A DNA stretch of 54,534 nucleotides from Verrucomicrobiota bacterium (GTDB taxonomy: Bacteria; Verrucomicrobiota; Verrucomicrobiia; Limisphaerales; UBA9464). Where the stretch lies: assembly GCA_947471985.1 (NCBI GenBank), contig CANIZL010000038.1, positions 1 to 54,534 of the forward strand, written 5' to 3'. Made by a program: the position numbers and the translations under genes. Below are positions 23,356-33,288 of the stretch, piece by piece. The notes beneath the pieces were generated by a model, which was not told where the DNA came from, did not search any database, and worked only from the letters and a program-made list of their open reading frames with translations. The stretch's first letter is position 1, and each line of letters begins with the position of its first letter.

Positions 23356-26076
23356 CTAGTGGTTGAAAGCGAATTCCTTCGAATTGAGCAGAGCCCAAAA
23401 CAGATCCGGCAGGGCCTGTTCCGGCTTCGTGGTTCCCAGGAGTTGCAGGCACTGCCGGGTTTCCGCGGCGGTGGGTGGGCGGTTTAACGTGGCGAGATAA
23501 AGCGCCTTTACGGATTCGGCCACGGGTTGCTCGCGGGCGAGCAGGGTCTTTAGACGGCCTTCGGCGGAGTCGATCTTGAGTTGCAGTTCGTCGCCGTTCT
23601 GGAGATTCAGCAACTGGGGCAGCGTTACCTCGCCATTGCGTTCGCAGGCGCAGGCCGTGACGCGTTCGCTGCGGCCGAATAGCGTGAGGAAATAACTGCT
23701 CACCGTCGGCTCCGGCAGCTGGATCGCCTTCAGTCCGACGGGAAAGCCGTCGAACTTATCCGCCACCCCGGTCGCCGCACTGACGGCGTCCGCCATGACT
23801 TCGGCGGGCAGACGACGGGCGTAATAGTGCGAATAAAAACGGGTCTCCGTTTCGTTGCCCGGCAGGGTGCGGGAACTCAGCTGATACGTGCGGGATTTCA
23901 GGATGAACTGCATGACCCGCCGCAGATCGTAGCCGCCGGCGATCAGCTCGTGCGTCAACAGATCCAGCAGCTGCGGATTGCTCGGCGGATTGCTGGCGCG
24001 CAAATCATCGACCGGTTCGACGAGGCCCACGCCGAGGAAGTGTTTCCAAAGCCGGTTGACGATGGCGGCGGAGAAATTGGGATTGTTGGTGGCCGTCATC
24101 CACGTCGTGAGCCGGGCCCGCGGATCCTCTCCGGGTTGCCAGTTCATTTCGTTCCGGTCCAGCGCGCGGGCGGTGACGTCTTGATGGGTGCGGGGCTGAT
24201 GGGCTACGGGGGGGCGGGATTGGGCTTCACTGAGTTCCCGCTTGCGCTCGCCCAGCTCCCGTTGGCGATCGGCGAAGGTCTTGCGGGCGGTGTCGGTGTT
24301 GGTGCTTTCCGCCTGGAGGAGTTTTACCTGCGCTTCGTTGAACCGGTTCCGGGCCTCGTCCAATCGCTGCGTGCGATCCCGTTCATCACGGCTTTGGATG
24401 AGCAGACGGGTGACGCCGTCGTTCGCGTCCTTGCGATCCATCGACACCCGTTGGAAGAACGCGGCAAAATGGTAGAAGTCGTCCTGCGTGTACCGTTCCA
24501 GCGGATGATTATGGCAACGGGCGCAACCGATGCGGGTGCCCAGAAACGCCTGCGCCACGGCATCGGTGACGTCGCTCTCGGTGGCGGGCTTTTCGCCAAT
24601 CAGATAGGTGTAGTAGCCGACTTCCGGGTGATTGACGGCGTCGCCCTGAGCGGTCAGGAGATTTCGCACCAGTTCGTTCCACGGGCGGTTGATCGCCACT
24701 TCGTGTCGCAACCAGCGATGAAACGCGCGGACGTTCTTGTTCCCCCGGACATCGTGATCGCGCTCCTTGCGATTCTGAAGGAGGTCGGCCAGTTGCAGCG
24801 TCCAGTAGTCGACAAATTCCGGGCGCTGGAACAGTCCGTCGATGAAGCGATCGCGTTTGTCCGGGCGCGAATCGACGAGAAAGGCCTGAACTTCCGCCGG
24901 GGTCGGCAGGGTGCCCAGTGTGTCGAGCATCACCCGTCGCAGAAAGGTGAGATCGTCGGTGCGGGGCGACGGCGGCAGGTGGAGCGCGGCGAGCTTGGTG
25001 AAAACGGCGTCGTCCACGGCGTTCTGGCGGCGGGCGAGACGCCAGTCCTCGACCGGCTGGGGGTAGGGAACCGTGAACCGGATCACGGCCACCTGACCGA
25101 GGAAATGCGCGCGGATACTGGTTTCACCGCTGCGTTGCACCCGGGCCAGTCCGTCGGGTGTTACGGCGACCGTCGGCTCGTTGTTCGAGAAAAACTGGGC
25201 CAACCAGGTGACGTCCTGGGTCCGTCCGTCGGACCACGTGGCCTGGACAAGCAACTGCTGGGTGTCGCCGGGCCGCACGATCCGGTCGCCGGGCAGGATT
25301 TCCAACTTCGCGACGGTGGGCTCCTGATCGAGGGTCATGCCGGCCGGTACGTACGGGGCGCGGGCGGTCACCCAATCCTGGAACACCTGATGATACCGGC
25401 TGCCCTTGGCAAACCGGACGCCGCCCTCGTGTGGGACGGTTCCCTCGGCCTTCTGGATGAGCAGCGATTCGGACGGGAAAGCGGGATTTACCCGGCGACC
25501 CGCGACCTCCGCGGTGAGCCACCGGTAATCCATCTCGGGCGCGTAGCTCCGGAGAGAAAGGCGGAAACCATTCTGCCCGGCGAGTTTGCCGTGGCAGGCT
25601 CCCATGTTGCAGCCCTGACGGGTCAGGATGGGTTCGATGTCCCGACGGAAACTGGGCACCGAAGGTTCCCCGGCGTGAGCCACGGTGACGGGTAGATGGT
25701 TGGTTTGGCCTTGATACGACGCCCACACTTCGGCCGTGCCGTTGCCGACCGGGATGCAAACGCCGTTGGTATCGACGGAAAAAACTCCTGGATTCGCGGA
25801 CCAGAACCGGGCGACGCGGGAACGATCCGTGCCGTCGATGTCTTGAACCAGGACGCCGTGTCGATCCGTGGTGCCGTGCAGGTTGATGGCTGACGGAAAC
25901 AGGTGCAGTGGTGCTTTCGGGGTGCTTCCGGTGGGGACCGCCGACGCCGCCGGGGCGAGGGGGGTGAGTCCCAAGAGGAGCCCCAGGAGTGCGCCGACGG
26001 ACCAGCCCGCGACGGGGACACGCGACCGGATCCGCCGATCCGGCGTGCCCTTTTGCCCTGCGTCTGGTTTGGTCAT
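23356..26076 (-). CDS. DUF1549/DUF1553 protein with Ig-like domain and heme motifs
   Basis: This 906-aa protein has a signal anchor at about 25-47. A bacterial Ig-like (BIG2) domain spans about 55-135. A cytochrome-like segment carries CNMGACH (C156, C161, H162). DUF1549 lies at about 345-550 and includes a CxxCH, GCARCHNHPLE (C518, C521, H522). A charged, coiled-coil-prone stretch of about 570-625 is rich in Arg, Glu and Gln. DUF1553 lies at about 650-880 (NPNFSAAIVNRLWKHFLGVGLVEPVDDLRASNPPSN... type). These are among the most expanded families of the PVC group and are exported. A role in polymer breakdown or electron transfer has been proposed, but no activity is established. It starts 160 bp after the end of the upstream cytochrome-WD40 gene. 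Confidence 0.9.
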   Translation of the reverse strand: MTKPDAGQKGTPDRRIRSRVPVAGWSVGALLGLLLGLTPLAPAASAVPTGSTPKAPLHLFPSAINLHGTTDRHGVLVQDIDGTDRSRVARFWSANPGVFSVDTNGVCIPVGNGTAEVWASYQGQTNHLPVTVAHAGEPSVPSFRRDIEPILTRQGCNMGACHGKLAGQNGFRLSLRSYAPEMDYRWLTAEVAGRRVNPAFPSESLLIQKAEGTVPHEGGVRFAKGSRYHQVFQDWVTARAPYVPAGMTLDQEPTVAKLEILPGDRIVRPGDTQQLLVQATWSDGRTQDVTWLAQFFSNNEPTVAVTPDGLARVQRSGETSIRAHFLGQVAVIRFTVPYPQPVEDWRLARRQNAVDDAVFTKLAALHLPPSPRTDDLTFLRRVMLDTLGTLPTPAEVQAFLVDSRPDKRDRFIDGLFQRPEFVDYWTLQLADLLQNRKERDHDVRGNKNVRAFHRWLRHEVAINRPWNELVRNLLTAQGDAVNHPEVGYYTYLIGEKPATESDVTDAVAQAFLGTRIGCARCHNHPLERYTQDDFYHFAAFFQRVSMDRKDANDGVTRLLIQSRDERDRTQRLDEARNRFNEAQVKLLQAESTNTDTARKTFADRQRELGERKRELSEAQSRPPVAHQPRTHQDVTARALDRNEMNWQPGEDPRARLTTWMTATNNPNFSAAIVNRLWKHFLGVGLVEPVDDLRASNPPSNPQLLDLLTHELIAGGYDLRRVMQFILKSRTYQLSSRTLPGNETETRFYSHYYARRLPAEVMADAVSAATGVADKFDGFPVGLKAIQLPEPTVSSYFLTLFGRSERVTACACERNGEVTLPQLLNLQNGDELQLKIDSAEGRLKTLLAREQPVAESVKALYLATLNRPPTAAETRQCLQLLGTTKPEQALPDLFWALLNSKEFAFNH

Positions 26077-26236
26077 GATCGTTGATTTTTCCGACGTCCG
26101 GTCCTCTGGCGGCGCGAACGCAGCCGTGACGGACGTTGGGACCCGGGTGAAACTTCGAAAAGCTTAATGCCTGGCACAGGAAAAACTACTCGGAGATACG
26201 TTCCGGAGTCTTTCCAGGGCCGGGCGCATCCGGTTC

Positions 26237-27592
26237 CTATTTTTTGGCGGTTTGACGGGCCGGTGGCTCGGTGGCGATGGGCGTGAAAATGGCCCGAAGC
26301 GCGCCGGTCAGCGGATCAAAAACCCGCACGAGGCCATCAAATCCGCCCGTATACAGCGCGGTGCCGTCCGGACTGAACGCGAGGGCAAAGACGGCGCCGT
26401 CGTGGCCCTTCAGTTCGTGTTTGCGGGTGCCGTCGGCGGTTTGGTAGATCCGCACGCTGCCGCCGACACCGGCCGCGGCCAGCAAGGTGCCGTCCGGCGA
26501 AAATGCCACGGCGTGCACCGGGCCCGGCTGGCGCTCGAACTCGCGGACCAGATTCACGTCGTTGTTGCCCGCGGTGCGTTCCTGGTTTTCCCGGGCTCGA
26601 TAGATGCGCAGGCCGCCCTCGGCGCCGCCGTACGCGCCCCATTCCTCCTTCGGATGGCGCGCCAGGCTGACGACAGGTTCCAGCAGTTTGTTGATGTCGT
26701 CGATGAACTGTCCGTTGAGGACGTTGATGAGTTTTACCGAGCGATCCCGGCTGGCGCTGAGCAGGCGTTCGCCGTTGTTCACCCAGGCGGTTTGCCGGAC
26801 CCAGTCGCTGTGATTGTCGAATTTGACGATTTCCTGCCCGTTGGTGACGCGGAGGATGTGGGTGCTCTTGTCGGAACCGCCAAAGGCCAGGCGGGTACTG
26901 TCGGGGGACCACGAAACACCGAACGCGGAATCGCTGCCGACTTTCCAAGCGGCGACTTCCAGGGCCTCGGGAATGGACCAGACCTGAATTTCGCCAAAGC
27001 GGGCCGGGGCGCCACCGCTGACGGCCAAGCGACTGGAATCCGGGGAAAAGGCGAGCGATTCCACGCGCGTCGCTTCACCCAGCAAACGGGAGCGCAGGGT
27101 CAGGTTGGTGGTGTCGAACAGAAAAACTTCGTGATAGCCGGAGACCGCGAGCCATTGGCCGTTGGGCGAAATCGCGAGGGCACTGAGGACCGGTCGCGCC
27201 GGATAAACCGGCGGTGCGGCGAGCTTGGTCGAGTAGGCGTTCGCGGGGGTATCATCCTTCGCCCCTTCCTGGATCCAGCGGGTGAGCAGGGTGACTTCGG
27301 CGGCGGACAGCGGATCGCCTTCCTTGGGCATGTCGGGTTCCGCACCGGAGACCTGCTGGAGGATCAGCGAATGAGCGGGATCTCCGGCCAGAAAATTGGT
27401 GCCGTGTTTGCCGGGCTTCAGGAGGCCGGCATAGGTGGAGGTGTCGACCTCGCTCTTCAGCTTGTTGGGATTGTGACAGCCGTTGCAGGAGCGTTTGAAG
27501 AGCGGATTGATGTCCTGATACCACGAGACCGGGGTGGCGGCCTGGGCCGCGACCGTAACGAGGGTGGACAGGAGCAGGGCGGGGAAGTTCAT
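26237..27592 (-). CDS. Planctomycete-type cytochrome c fused to WD40 repeats (copy 2)
   Basis: This 451-aa protein has a signal peptide (1-19), CxxCH at C36-x-x-C39-H40 (RSCNGCHNPNK), and a distal MPKEGDPLSAAEVTLL that may carry the axial Met. It ends in a WD40 propeller from about residue 140 onwards, with FSPDGTALYTGGFDGLVRVFDP as the last blade. Layout and length match copy 1 at 19785-21146, and many stretches are shared (for example FDNHSDWV against FDQHSDWV). It lies 14 bp after the PPC gene. Confidence 0.9.
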   Translation of the reverse strand: MNFPALLLSTLVTVAAQAATPVSWYQDINPLFKRSCNGCHNPNKLKSEVDTSTYAGLLKPGKHGTNFLAGDPAHSLILQQVSGAEPDMPKEGDPLSAAEVTLLTRWIQEGAKDDTPANAYSTKLAAPPVYPARPVLSALAISPNGQWLAVSGYHEVFLFDTTNLTLRSRLLGEATRVESLAFSPDSSRLAVSGGAPARFGEIQVWSIPEALEVAAWKVGSDSAFGVSWSPDSTRLAFGGSDKSTHILRVTNGQEIVKFDNHSDWVRQTAWVNNGERLLSASRDRSVKLINVLNGQFIDDINKLLEPVVSLARHPKEEWGAYGGAEGGLRIYRARENQERTAGNNDVNLVREFERQPGPVHAVAFSPDGTLLAAAGVGGSVRIYQTADGTRKHELKGHDGAVFALAFSPDGTALYTGGFDGLVRVFDPLTGALRAIFTPIATEPPARQTAKK

Positions 27593-27606
27593 GGCGACGG
27601 GGCGGG

Positions 27607-30042
27607 CTACTTGAGGGGCGCGGTGGGGAGGTTGGCGGGGGTGCCGTTGGTGGTGGCGGCGACTTCCCGCTCCGGCGCCTGAACCAGCAGTTTGATGGGC
27701 TGGGTGCGTTGGCGGAAGATGCGGTCACTGTTGGTGACGCTGGCCAGGACCTGGAAGGACAATTCCTTGGCAATCGCTGTCTGGTCACCCACCAGCAGTT
27801 TGACGCCCGCCTCGCTCGCGTTGGCGGCGATGGGTCCGTAGGTGGCGGTGACCCCCGCGGGCAGACCTTCCAACTGCAACGGAATTTCTCCGACGTAACC
27901 GCGCCGTTCGAGTTTGACGACGAATTCGGTCTGATTGGCCTCGGACTTGGTGCCGGTGGGTAGGGCGACGGCGGAAAGCTTGACGATATCGCTGCGGAAC
28001 GACGTGGAGCCCGGCAGCATGGCGGTGACGAAGAAGGGAATCTCGCGCGTGGTGATCCAGACCGGCGCGGCGGCGTACTCGACGACGCTGGCGCCGTCCA
28101 CCGTGGCTTCGGCACGAAGCAGTAGAGGCCGTACTCCGCCCGGGGAATTGAAGGCCGCGTTGAGTCCCAGCCGGGCGCGGGCCTGCGTGCCAGGCAGATT
28201 GACCGATGGTTGACCGAGACCCGCGAAATCCTCGGCGATCACTTTTACGTCGCCATTGAAGCCGTCGCGGCGGGCGACGGCCACCTCCACGCCGCCGGTC
28301 GAGTTTTGTTCCAACGTCACGCTGGCTTCCGCCACGGCGAGGCTGAACGGCGCGGCGGGCAGCACCGTGAGGAAGCCGGCCTCCGGCAGATTGACGGCGC
28401 GCTTTTGCTGCCGTCCGGCGTGTTCGGCGGCGGCGACCAAGCGCAACGGAACATTTCCCGACGCGGCGGTGGCATCGGCGCTCAGAATCAGCCAGCCGAA
28501 ATTTGCACCGCGCGGATCGAGGATCACCGGGGAACTGCTGACGCCCGGAGGCAGGTTTTCGGCGGCGACGGTGACGATGCCGTCCAATCCCTGACGCCGT
28601 GCCACTTCCACGCGCACAGCGGTGTGGCCGCCCGCGTGCACGCGTACCCGACCCGCGTTCGCCGTTACGGTGAAACCGGGCGTGGTGTCCGGAGCCTGGA
28701 GGGTGAGCCGGTAGCCGAAGGCGGGTCCGCCCCGATCCACCAAATCCCGGAGCGACACCAGATACTCCTGACCGGCTTTGAAATCCGCTTCGATCCGCGC
28801 GTCGGTGCCGCCGGCATCGTCATCGTTGCGTTGCAGGACGTTCCCGCCGGCATCCATCAAGGTCAGCAAGGCATCGAGTGGGGAACCAAACCGACGGGCG
28901 TGCACTTCCAGAACGAGTCGCTGATCGCGGTCGGGTTTGAAGCGGAAGAGGTCCGCATCCCCGGCTTTATCGAGGTGTCCCTGGATGGCCACGGGCGGGC
29001 GGACGATGTTGGCTTCCTCCTTGGAATTGTTGGGTTCGGCTTCGCGGTAATCCGGCAGATCGCTGGCCTCGAACGGAAGGGGATTGGACGAGCCGGCTGC
29101 GGTTTTGGCCCGGATATCCTGACGTCCGGTCGGAGTGCCGGCGGCGATGCTGAGGGAAAGGCGATCTGCTCCTTCGAGATTTTGTCCGGCCAGTTGGACT
29201 TCGACGGTCGTGCCGCGCTGACCGCCGAAGGGAAACAGACGCTCCAGGTACGGCACGACGCCCGCCACCAGCCGATACCGATAGGCGTCGCCGCCCTGAA
29301 AGCGCAGATCGTGCAACTTAAGGACGAAGTCGCCTTCCGCGGGCGGCGTGAAGTCGAGGAAGGGATCGAGTCCGTGCACATCTTCGCTGCGGGCCACCTC
29401 CCGGCCGGTGGAATCGAAGACTTCGATCGACGCATCGAGCGGGGAGCCGGTGCGATTGGCCTGCACGTCGAGGATGACGTGTTCGCCGGCGCGGGCGTGG
29501 AATTTGAAATAGTCCGCGCCGGCGGACTGGCGGATGACTCCGCTGACGGCCCGGGGGAGATCGAGTCGCTGGGCTCGTTCCGGAGTGTCGTTGGGTTCCT
29601 GTTCCCGGACCTCGACGAGGTCGCTCACATTGAGTTGCTGGCCGTTGGAGACGCCGTTCGGTCCGAGGATCCGCATTTCCTGTGCGCCCAGCGGAGTGTT
29701 GGCGGCGAGGACCAATCGGAGCGCGGTGGATTTGGCGCTGGCGGCGGGCGGGCTGGCGGACAGACCGCTGCCGGAGGCCTCGATGGTCAGGTTGGTGCTG
29801 GTGGGGAGTTGCAGGGAACCGGTGATTCCGGAGCCGGTGAATTGTACGATTGCGCCAGGCTGGATGCCGTCGCCGGAGACCGTCAGTTCATTGGTGGTCC
29901 CGCGTTGGAACCAGACGACGGGCAGGGAATCCAGGCGCGGCGCGATCTGCGCGTGCGTCCGGGGGGACAAACCGAGCACGCCGGTGCTCAGGAAGAGCCA
30001 CCGGATCACCGTGGGACGGCGGGCTGACGATCGGGGAGACAC
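27607..30042 (-). CDS. Large secreted protein with two PPC domains
   Basis: The protein is about 811 aa from the GTG at 30042; the frame opens at a TTG at 30078, and another GTG at 30009 lies just before the signal sequence, so the start is uncertain. The signal is RWLFLSTGVLGLSPRTHAQ. A beta domain follows, then two PPC domains at about 145-240 (EVREQEPNDTPERAQRLDLP, YFKFHARAGEHVILDVQA) and about 345-445 (EAEPNNSKEEANIVRPP, LFRFKPDRDQRLVLEVHA, LQRNDDDAGGTDARI). The rest is a series of beta-sandwich modules to the C-terminus. PPC domains are found on secreted hydrolases, but no catalytic domain is visible here. It heads the six-gene block. Confidence 0.85.
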   Translation of the reverse strand: MSPRSSARRPTVIRWLFLSTGVLGLSPRTHAQIAPRLDSLPVVWFQRGTTNELTVSGDGIQPGAIVQFTGSGITGSLQLPTSTNLTIEASGSGLSASPPAASAKSTALRLVLAANTPLGAQEMRILGPNGVSNGQQLNVSDLVEVREQEPNDTPERAQRLDLPRAVSGVIRQSAGADYFKFHARAGEHVILDVQANRTGSPLDASIEVFDSTGREVARSEDVHGLDPFLDFTPPAEGDFVLKLHDLRFQGGDAYRYRLVAGVVPYLERLFPFGGQRGTTVEVQLAGQNLEGADRLSLSIAAGTPTGRQDIRAKTAAGSSNPLPFEASDLPDYREAEPNNSKEEANIVRPPVAIQGHLDKAGDADLFRFKPDRDQRLVLEVHARRFGSPLDALLTLMDAGGNVLQRNDDDAGGTDARIEADFKAGQEYLVSLRDLVDRGGPAFGYRLTLQAPDTTPGFTVTANAGRVRVHAGGHTAVRVEVARRQGLDGIVTVAAENLPPGVSSSPVILDPRGANFGWLILSADATAASGNVPLRLVAAAEHAGRQQKRAVNLPEAGFLTVLPAAPFSLAVAEASVTLEQNSTGGVEVAVARRDGFNGDVKVIAEDFAGLGQPSVNLPGTQARARLGLNAAFNSPGGVRPLLLRAEATVDGASVVEYAAAPVWITTREIPFFVTAMLPGSTSFRSDIVKLSAVALPTGTKSEANQTEFVVKLERRGYVGEIPLQLEGLPAGVTATYGPIAANASEAGVKLLVGDQTAIAKELSFQVLASVTNSDRIFRQRTQPIKLLVQAPEREVAATTNGTPANLPTAPLK

Positions 30043-30223
30043 GCGGCCAATCTGGCCTGACGCCCTCGGGAAACGCAAAGCGGTTTACGGGATTCTGTTC
30101 AATTCCGAAGGGGTGGCACGCGGAGGCGCGGGGACGCGGAGGAGGCAAGGGTAAGCTGATGCTCCGCCGCGGGAATTTCTTCGTGGCCGCTCCTAAAACG
30201 ATCCGTGGTCGAGGGATCCGAGC

Positions 30224-32488
30224 TTACAGCCGTTTTCCGGGGGTCAGCTTTTCCGCTGGTTTGGTCGAGCCGGATCCGGTTTTGCGGTTCGGTCGGGCGG
30301 CGGAGTTTTCGGCGTGATTCATGAACTCCAACTGGCTGCGGTGGGCTGGTACGCCTTTCGGGCGCGGAGGAATCTGGTAGGTGCCGTCCGTCTGAAGCAG
30401 GCGAGCTTTGACGTTGTCCCGCAGGGTCCAGGCGATGATCTCCTCCATCAACCGGTGTTTCAGCGCGCCGTCCTCCACCGGGAAGGCGACCTCGATGCGC
30501 CGGAAGAAATTGCGGGGCATCCAATCCGCGCTGGCCACGAAAACCTCCGGTTGCCGCGCATTCTCGAAGACCCAGATCCGGCTGTGCTCAAGGAAACGAT
30601 CCACCACGGACCGCACGGTGATGTGCTCGCTCTGTCCGGGGACCCCGGGCCGCAGGCAGCAAATGCCCCGGACGATCAAGTCGACGCGCACCCCGGCCCG
30701 GCTGGCCCGATACAACGCATCGATGATCTCGCCGTCCACCAGGGAGTTCATCTTGGCGATGATGCGCGCGGGCAGACCCTCGCGAGCGTGGTTGGTCTCG
30801 CGTTCGATCAGCTCCAGCATTCGACTGTGGATGGTGTAGGGCGCCACCAGGAGCTTGCGCATGCGCTGAAAGCGGCAGATGCCGGTGAGCAGATTGAAGA
30901 GGTCCGTGGCGTCCTCGCCGTAGGCTGGTTGCGCCGTCAACAGGCTGACGTCGGTATAGAGCCGGGCGGTGCTGGCGTTGTAGTTGCCGGTGCCCAGATG
31001 CACGTACCGCCGGATGCCGTCCGCGTCGGCCCGCACGACCAGAGCCACCTTGCAATGGATCTTGAAGCCCACCAACCCCCAGATCACGTGTACGCCGGCA
31101 TCTTCCAGCGCCCGCGCCCATTTGATGTTGTTGGCTTCGTCGAAGCGGGCCTTGAGTTCCACCACGGCGGTCACCTGTTTGCCGGACTTGGCGGCGTTCA
31201 TCAACGCGCCGACGATGCGCTGGTCGCCGCCCGTCCGATACAACGTCTGTTTGATGGCCAGTACCTTGGGGTCCACGGCGGCCTGCTGCAGGAACTGCAC
31301 GACCGTTTCGTAACTTTCATACGGATGATGCATCAGGTGGTCCCGCTGACGAATGGTGGCAAAGAGATCCGTTGATCCGCGGACGCTCGACCCTTCGGGC
31401 GCCAGAAACGGGACGTCGCGCAGGTCCGGCGAATGATCCCCCTCGCAAATCGCCATCAGGCGGGTGGGATTCAACGGGCCGTTGATCAAGTAAATGTCCT
31501 CCTCAGCGAGCCCCATGCGGGTGCGCAATTCGGTGCGGATTTCCGGTGGAATATCCGCGTCGAGTTCCAACCGTACGGCGTCTCCCGTGCGTCGGTTGTG
31601 AAGTTCCTTTTCCATCGCGTGGAGGAGGTTTGTGATCTCCTCCTCGTCGAGGTACAGTTCAGAATTGCGCGTCACCCGGAATGCCCACCAGCCATCGAGC
31701 CGGGTGCCGGGGAAGAGTTCCGCCAGGCGTGCGCCGATGAGGTCGGCCAGGAAGACGAAGTCCATGCGGCCATCGGCCCGCGGCAGTTTGACGAGTCGCG
31801 GCAGACCGCGCGGGACCTGGACGATGGCGAGACGGGTGCGGGTTTGCCCGCCCTCTTCCAGAGTGGCCCGGGTGATGAGGTTGAGGGTCTTGTTGGCGAT
31901 CTGGGGAAACGGGTGTGAGGGGTCGATGGCCAGTGGCGTCAGCACGGGATGCACCTGACTCCGGTAGTAATCCTCCAGCCAGATCCGGTCCGCCTCGCCG
32001 AGCGCGTTCGCGTCATGGAACTGAATGCCGTGCAGGGCCAGTTGGGGAACGAGTTGTTCGCGCCAGCAGGTGTAGGCCTCTTCGACGAGCCGGCGGATGC
32101 GATGCTCCACGGCCCGGAAACATTCGCTGGCCGTCAGGCCATCGGGTGATCGCTCCACCACCTTGGATTCCATCTGCTGCTTGAGCCCGGCGACGCGGAC
32201 TTCGAAGAATTCGTCGAGGTTGGAATGGGTGATGCAGAAGAACTTGACCCGTTCCAGCAGGGGCGTCTGGGGATTGACCGCCTCATCGAGGACGCGCTGG
32301 TTGAATTCGAGCCAGGACAGTTCGCGATTGAGATACGGCGAAAGGTGTCCGATCGGTTCGGCCGGGGACTCCGGGTTTTCGGAAGGCGCGTCCGGCGTCA
32401 GGGCCGAGGTGTTTGCTTCCGATCGTGCGGCGACTTTGCGCGCGGGTCGGTTGGGCGGGCGATTCGGGGTGCGGCTTTTCGTTGGCAT
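30224..32488 (-). CDS. ppk1: Polyphosphate kinase 1
   Basis: This protein is 754 aa from the ATG at 32488 (MPTKSRTPNRPP); the frame is open upstream but only through GC-rich intergenic DNA. After a basic, low-complexity N-terminal tail of about 50 residues the PPK1 fold starts at YLNRELSWLEFNQRVLDEA. The catalytic region includes RQRDHLMHHPYESYETVVQF, IKQTLYRTGGDQRIVGAL and His478 in FKIHCKVALV, which matches the phospho-accepting His of the family, then HLGTGNYNASTARLYTD. It catalyses reversible transfer of the ATP gamma-phosphate to polyphosphate. The length is slightly above the usual 690-740 because of the tail. It lies 95 bp downstream of the response-regulator gene, on the same strand, so read-through is possible. 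Confidence 0.95.
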   Translation of the reverse strand: MPTKSRTPNRPPNRPARKVAARSEANTSALTPDAPSENPESPAEPIGHLSPYLNRELSWLEFNQRVLDEAVNPQTPLLERVKFFCITHSNLDEFFEVRVAGLKQQMESKVVERSPDGLTASECFRAVEHRIRRLVEEAYTCWREQLVPQLALHGIQFHDANALGEADRIWLEDYYRSQVHPVLTPLAIDPSHPFPQIANKTLNLITRATLEEGGQTRTRLAIVQVPRGLPRLVKLPRADGRMDFVFLADLIGARLAELFPGTRLDGWWAFRVTRNSELYLDEEEITNLLHAMEKELHNRRTGDAVRLELDADIPPEIRTELRTRMGLAEEDIYLINGPLNPTRLMAICEGDHSPDLRDVPFLAPEGSSVRGSTDLFATIRQRDHLMHHPYESYETVVQFLQQAAVDPKVLAIKQTLYRTGGDQRIVGALMNAAKSGKQVTAVVELKARFDEANNIKWARALEDAGVHVIWGLVGFKIHCKVALVVRADADGIRRYVHLGTGNYNASTARLYTDVSLLTAQPAYGEDATDLFNLLTGICRFQRMRKLLVAPYTIHSRMLELIERETNHAREGLPARIIAKMNSLVDGEIIDALYRASRAGVRVDLIVRGICCLRPGVPGQSEHITVRSVVDRFLEHSRIWVFENARQPEVFVASADWMPRNFFRRIEVAFPVEDGALKHRLMEEIIAWTLRDNVKARLLQTDGTYQIPPRPKGVPAHRSQLEFMNHAENSAARPNRKTGSGSTKPAEKLTPGKRL

Positions 32489-32583
32489 GACGCGCGTGCA
32501 CGGTAGCCGCGAAGCGTCAACGGGCGAGGGCGAAATTGGCGGGCCGCCGAAGGGCGCCGGCCGGCCGGCCCGGGTGGGGCCGG

Positions 32584-33288
32584 TCAGGAGGCCCGGGAAT
32601 CCTGGGTTTCCACCCACCGGACCGCGTGGCGCACCAGGGAAGTGGCATCCTTGAGGTCCAGCTTCTCTTTGATGTGGCCCCGGTGGACATCGACTGTTTT
32701 CGGGCTGAGATGCAGTTGTTCGGCGATTTCCCGGGTGCTTTTTCCGACGCCCACCAGTTGGAACACCTCAAACTCGCGGTCGCTCAGTTTTTCAATGGGC
32801 GAATTCGAACCTCGCGGACGCCGCCCGGACAAGCTGTCGAGGAGTTTGGCGGACATGGCGGCACTGACGTAGACCTCGCCGTCCAGGACCTGTCGGATGG
32901 CCTTCAGGATTTTTTCCGCCCCGGCCTCCTTCATGATGTATCCGCGAGCGCCGGCGCGGAGCACGCGTTCCCCGTGGATCATTTCGTCGTGCATGGAGAG
33001 CACCAGGATGGGCAGGTCCGGATACGCGGCCAGCACGTCCTTGATGAACTCCACCCCGCTGCGACCGGGCATGGTCATGTCGGTCACCAGAAGATCGGGC
33101 AGCGAGAGTGACAGTTGGGTGAGGACCTCGGCGGGGCTGCCCGCCTCGGCGGAGACCTGCAGGTCGGGTTGCTTGTTGATGAGCCCGGAAAGCCCCGCCC
33201 GCATCATGGGGTGATCATCCACCAGGAGGATGGTTTTCCGACCGCTGGCGGGGGGAGGCACGGGCGCGGAGGATGGGGCTTTTTTCAT
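32584..33288 (-). CDS. NarL/LuxR-type response regulator
   Basis: This protein is 234 aa from the ATG at 33288 ([10 protein letters not shown]), which overlaps the kinase stop codon by 4 bp. The receiver domain spans about 18-135, with Asp24-Asp25, phospho-acceptor Asp70 ([13 protein letters not shown]), and Lys120 (YIMKEAG). A LuxR-type helix-turn-helix spans about 165-225 ([38 protein letters not shown]). A Pro/Ala-rich N-terminal tail precedes it. It is the partner of the kinase at 33285-34505. Targets are unknown; ppk1 lies immediately downstream. Confidence 0.95.
   Translation of the reverse strand: MKKAPSSAPVPPPASGRKTILLVDDHPMMRAGLSGLINKQPDLQVSAEAGSPAEVLTQLSLSLPDLLVTDMTMPGRSGVEFIKDVLAAYPDLPILVLSMHDEMIHGERVLRAGARGYIMKEAGAEKILKAIRQVLDGEVYVSAAMSAKLLDSLSGRRPRGSNSPIEKLSDREFEVFQLVGVGKSTREIAEQLHLSPKTVDVHRGHIKEKLDLKDATSLVRHAVRWVETQDSRAS

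Noticed and set aside
23827-25695. 622-codon open frame on the plus strand
   Set aside because: It lies wholly within the DUF1549/DUF1553 gene on the other strand; its protein is low-complexity Gly/Arg/His without motifs.
28210-30027. 605-codon open frame on the plus strand
   Set aside because: It is antisense to the PPC protein, whose signal peptide and domains are convincing.
30118-30142. Short ACGCGGAGG-like tandem in the leader of the PPC gene
   Set aside because: Only two to three imperfect units; too short to call a repeat element without genome-wide comparison.
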